DNA from: Hedera helix
Taxonomy: Eukaryota; Streptophyta; Magnoliopsida; Apiales; Araliaceae
Direction of reading: 5' to 3'
DNA: 64,000 nucleotides
NCBI GenBank assembly: GCA_947179155.2
Contig: OX359267.1
Span: 41,997,792-42,061,791 of the forward strand
Shown here: piece by piece, positions 59,213-64,000 of the stretch
Numbering within the stretch: position 1 is the first letter of the stretch
Layout: the number at the start of each line of letters is the position of its first letter
The notes under the pieces: model-generated
The model's database searches: none
What the model was told of the DNA's origin: nothing
The model's input: the letters and a program-made list of their open reading frames with translations, nothing else
Position numbers and translations under genes: made by a program

Positions 59213-62200
59213 AGTTTCAAATAAAATTCGGTAAAAAAAATGGGATGAATTGAATAATATCTATGAATTGGAGGCCAAAAATGGGTAAAATTGCAAGTGG
59301 TTCCTGCCTTTTGAAATGACCATCAGAATAGGAAATAATCAATCAAATTAATCCAACCCAACCCAACAAATTTAATGAAGGATTCAATAACAATCAAGTA
59401 TAATTAAGAAAAGCCGGAGCTATTTAAAAGCATCATCAAATCATCTTATATAAGTTTCTTAAATTTTCTCCCAATCCCTCGCAATATTATTCTAAAAATT
59501 GAGCCCACAAAAAAATATCCACACTCCAACAACATACATACAAATCCATAGATATAGGAAGAAAAATCAACTACCATTAATCCAACTCCCCAACCATAGT
59601 TAAAGCCAAAAGCTTTTCTCAAAAAAAATATATCACATAATTCAAAAGCATCAAAGACTATAAATTTACTCAACGCTTCACGACAGTCTTCCAAAATACA
59701 CGCAAATACCCCAAAGAAGTCCTCAATTTAAGTCAAAAAGCTACCCGATTTATTCATGAAGTTGAACAAAATGCTTCAAAATCTATTTAGCAAAAAAAAA
59801 ATGCTTCAAAATCGCAAACTTGAGCCAAACTCAGTTGTAAAAAAGGAAACTTTCTGCCGGAACTGGAAGTGGCGAAATGAAACAGTGATAACTGATACCA
59901 CTGAAAAAAAATCCGAATTCTCGCCGGATAAATCAACGGTGTGATCACCGGATTACCCAACTTCTCCGTCTGAAGATGAAAATGACTAAAGATAACTTGC
60001 TATCTCTCTAAAACTCCCATGATCTACCCCTCGCTCACCCCTCTCTCTCTCTCTCAAATTGACACCATTGATATGCATGTAGACAGATTTATAATGAATT
60101 GGAGCCGAATAAATTGACGGTTCAGATTGAGAGACATTGAATTGACCGTACGATTTAACTTTATTGTCCAATCAGGAACCAACAGGTGACACCAGGGAAA
60201 ATAAAATAAGAGAAAAATTTTGGGCCGTAGTTTGTGGATAATGAGACGAATTTATGACGTGGGTGGCTGTGGAGAACCAATCATTGAGTGTGTGTCAAGT
60301 TTTAACCAGTTGGCCCTTGTGATCCGTGTCCTAGTCACCCACTATCTTTCCAAAATTCGTTTCAACCAAACAGGGCCTCATCTTAATGGATAAATTTAAA
60401 AATATAAAATTAAATATTATATTTATATCAATTATTAAAAAGTATAATTAAAAAATAGAACATAATATAAATTTTAATAATTAAAATAAATATAATATTT
60501 GAATATTATGTATTTATGTTTATTTCATCTTAATTCCCATTCGGCCATTATCAATGTTTTATTATAGGATCTCTCCGAGCAATCTTTTATATATTGTGTC
60601 AAAAATATATTAATTTTTATTTAAATAATTATAAAGATATATTTAATAAATTAATAAAAATATATGAATGATTGAACATAAACCCTACTATGTATCTATA
60701 TTTTACTCATTCCTAAAAATGTTTTTTAGTTTCTTTTGTTACATAAAAATATATTTAAAAGTTGCATTAACTTGTATATTTTATTGGATCAAAAATTTGA
60801 CAATTAATATATTTATTTTGGTAAGAGGGTCAAACTTAGAATCTTCCATACTACAAAGTTTCTATTATGTGACGAATTGTATAAGTAATTTAATTTAATG
60901 AGAGAGTAATGTTAGAAATTTTAAATATTTAGTCAGAGAATGAAATATTTGAAAGAGTAATTTTAATATCATATGTTAGAATTTATTTTTATATTTTTTA
61001 TAATTTTTTATTTAATTTTTTTTTATTAATAATATCAAATAAAAAAAATATAAAAAAAATTAGCCCCAAGCTAAGTCAAAACGATTCAACTTTCACCAAA
61101 TTAAATTTTGACTGCCCAAAATCCTTTTTTTGACAAGCAAATTAGATCGACCCGCGGGTTCAGGTCAATTTTGTCGGTCTATCTCTACTCTAGCAATGAA
61201 AATGGACAAAATAAAATAATTATTGCTTTATTGCATCTGTGGTTGATATTTATTACGAGGACAAATGAATCTTTGTAATAGAGTAGTATATGATGGTCTT
61301 TCCAAGCAAGGAAAAGGTGGGCCACACCAAAATTTCCATGGGAATAAAAGTCCTTTTTCGCTTTTTAATCTTAGGAATGTTTTTTTTTTTTGATCGGTAA
61401 AAATTTAAACTTCTATCGTTTTGGTACGCAAAAGGTGGAGATAATCATGGGATCAAGACCAACTTATAAACATATCTCAATATGGCAACTATTGATAATA
61501 TAGGGTTTGTGAGAGTGTAGCTCCCTGACAATAAAATGGTCAATTATCTTACAATGTAGGTAATATTTATACATACATATTTATATTATTTTAATTTATT
61601 CATAATTATATATAATTGCCGAATATATTTTTTTTATATCAAGGATAGGTGAGCTTCCGTTTTTTCTTATCAAAGTGCAAAGTGCTTAAAAGAAACAAGC
61701 ACTATCTTAAAACACACAAACATATTTACTTTTATATATTTAGGTCGCATTTGGTGTAGTTGTTGTCTAACTTCTTGTTTGTTTTTTAGTTTAATCATTT
61801 CTAAAATTAACTGTGGCTTGTTTGTTTAGCATGATTAATATTATAATCGACTTTGTTGAAATTAGCATCCTAAGGAATGGTGCTCGGCGCTTCTTGTGGA
61901 AATGCTTCATTTTATGAAAAAAGTAGCTTTTGTAATGGCAAGTAACAATTAACAAAAAAAAAAAGAAAAATGATATATATGTTGATAAATTTAATTATGC
62001 ATTATATTGTAATTAATCTAAAATTGAATGGGTGAAGATATAATAATAATATATAGATTATTTTTTAATTTTTACCTATTAACGCTCAGAATTATCCATA
62101 CGTTAACTTTGAAGTGAACCTGTACAGAAGGAACCACTAAAAGTATTTGATGACTTAAGTCGTCAGTGAATACCTCCAATGTAAGAGTAAGACTAGACTC

Positions 62201-63805
62201 AAGATTAACAATGGAGGAAGAGTATTTAGTAGGTTAGAATATATTTTATGTGTACCTCGATTGTTCACCTGTATTTATAATTTAACTACACCGACTCAAT
62301 AGGGTTATAATTTTTAGTTGAAATTGTATAGACAAACCCTATTAAAAAACGTAAGTATCTTATAAGAATTAATATTGGATATGGTAATTGTATAATATCT
62401 TAGTTGACAAGACAGTGACTCAAGTTTACTAAACTTAAGAGTCCATCATGGGTGCTAGGAAGTAATGGGCTAAATTGGGAACAAGACCCATTAGGGCAGC
62501 TCATAAATATGCGGCAACCCAATATTAGGGCCTTTATAGACTCCAAGATGGCTTTTATTCAACGCCTTGTTCATTTGGTTGGCCATTGCAATCATAACAA
62601 AAATTAATTAATGTTAAAGCTAAAATGTTTATTAATAAGTTCATCAACAAAAGAATATATATACCATCACTATGAAGGCAAAAGGTTAAGTTACAATTAG
62701 GGTGGAATAGTCAATCTTGATCATTCAAAACTTTCTTGTCCGAGATGGTTGAGGATATTTTGGACTACAGAGCTTCGAATTCCCCCAATGTGACCCTACT
62801 GATAGTAATAGGGTTCAATTAGTACTTGTTCGACTCTACCCAAGGACCAACAAGAATTGTATCTGGTCTCCTGATGTAGAATTAGTCATTGTGTCATCCT
62901 TTGTTGCTAGAGGAGGTTTCTATTAACACATTTTTATCTACTTGTTTATTAAATTGATAGAATCCCTTCTTTTTACAAGCCTTAATTGAGAAGAATTGAT
63001 ACATAAAATCTAAAGATGGCTTAATTCCCTGATCATGGAAAAAGGCCAAGAAAATGTAAAGTTGGATGTAGCAAATGGGTACCAATTAATTTAAACTGAG
63101 GCATACGGTATAAAGAAGCTCAAGCACAAACTCTTAAAGGGGAAATCGGAGGCCAAAAAGGAGGAGATGTCTGGACATTGCTATCTAGCCCTCTTCGGAC
63201 TGCCAATACATTTTCTACCCCATCTTTAGACTTTCTAACCTCATAATCTTCGGGGATATAAAATTCAATCTTTAATAATTTCACATCCCCCTTTAGAGAT
63301 GTCGAAGGGGGTGTCACTATCCTATAAATATCCCTAGTATATTTGGTTCTATTATACGCCTCTATGTTGGCAGTGGTCCATCTTCAGCATGGGAGGATGA
63401 AATCGGGCGTAGTTTTTGGGAAGGGTCAGCCATTTACAAATAATAGAAATGAAATTTAAAAAAAAAAATAGGGTCTTACTGGGAACAAATTGAAAGTGAA
63501 AGCGATGAAAACTCTAAGCTTGATCTGTTGAAACTAGGGCTCGATTCTATCTAAACATTCCGATATTTAGATTGCCATAAAAAGTGGAGTTATTTTCACT
63601 CTTTCTTTATTTATACTTGCAATTAACAGCTTAATTGATTACAATCCAATGGTTAGTTGATTAATGGAACACGAACCCACCTAAGGGTGAAGCAAAAAAT
63701 GTATTCTATTGGGGTAAAAATTATTATTAAGTTATAAATAATCTGGCGGGGGTTTGAAGGCAATGCCCCTGAGCCAATTTTCTTAAATATTTTTGTACTC
63801 TTAGG

Positions 63806-63806
<1 letters not shown>
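59213..63806. other. AT-rich intergenic DNA
   Basis: The left end is the promoter side of the small unknown gene; TATATAAG on the minus strand at 59446-59453 is a possible TATA box. Beyond this I see only AT-rich DNA with poly-A and poly-T runs. A minus-strand frame at 63120-63317 is open for 65 codons but has no recognisable domain. Confidence 0.5.

Positions 63807-63844
<38 letters not shown>
63807..63844. repeat. (CA)n microsatellite
   Basis: Nineteen CA units, followed by a short TATA run. Confidence 0.95.
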
Positions 63845-63849
<5 letters not shown>

Positions 63850-64000
63850 GACAATATAATAACTAATAAGATATGGTATATATACACTATATTGACTCAA
63901 AATAAACTTTTCTAATCACAACTGTTCATAAATAATTAATTCATTAATTATTTTAAAAAGTAATATAAATTAGATTATTATTTAGTTTTTAAATATTATA

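Noticed and set aside
63120..63317. 65-codon minus-strand ORF
   Set aside because: No recognisable motif, no splice context, and a short length expected by chance in this sequence.

Overview
The window is nuclear DNA from a flowering plant, most likely a eudicot. It is AT-rich, its genes carry GT-AG introns, and the families are typical of plants: a RLCK-VI kinase, a U-box kinase, a nucleobase-ascorbate transporter, a NETWORKED actin-binding protein, an AINTEGUMENTA-like relic and a nuclear tRNA-Ala. The species cannot be fixed from the sequence alone. Multi-exon models were built by hand from protein-family recall and splice sites; each complete model stays in frame across every junction.

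Left part (1-21.5 kb). A receptor-like cytoplasmic kinase (1360-4478, +) is followed by a 782-bp non-autonomous hAT-like element with a perfect 8-bp target duplication. Next come a decayed AP2/AINTEGUMENTA-like pseudogene (-) and tRNA-Ala(CGC) (-). Then a U-box protein with a degenerate kinase domain (11836-15110, +) converges on a ten-exon nucleobase-ascorbate transporter (15514-21480, -). Small MITE-type elements lie between and inside these genes.

Middle (23.8-43.3 kb). This is one nested retrotransposon block. An outer Ty3/gypsy element of Tekay/Del chromovirus type (23767-43272, - orientation, target duplication TAAAA) was interrupted by a second member of the same family (29100-38547, target duplication TAAAC). 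Both have near-identical LTR pairs, so both inserted recently. Both also lack a recognisable gag and nearly all of the reverse transcriptase, share a stop codon in pol, and carry an unrecognised 206-codon ORF where gag should be. They look like a non-autonomous lineage moved in trans.

Right part (43.3-64 kb). Next to the retrotransposon lie two gene fragments on the + strand: the C-terminal half of an ecdysoneless (SGT1-domain) gene and three internal exons of a nicotinamidase. They are followed by an apparently complete NET2-type actin-binding protein gene (51243-55261, -) and a small gene of unknown function (57801-59212, -). The last ~4.8 kb is AT-rich intergenic DNA with a (CA)n microsatellite. 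The genes do not form a pathway; the layout is that of an ordinary genic plant region disturbed by transposition and fragment duplication.
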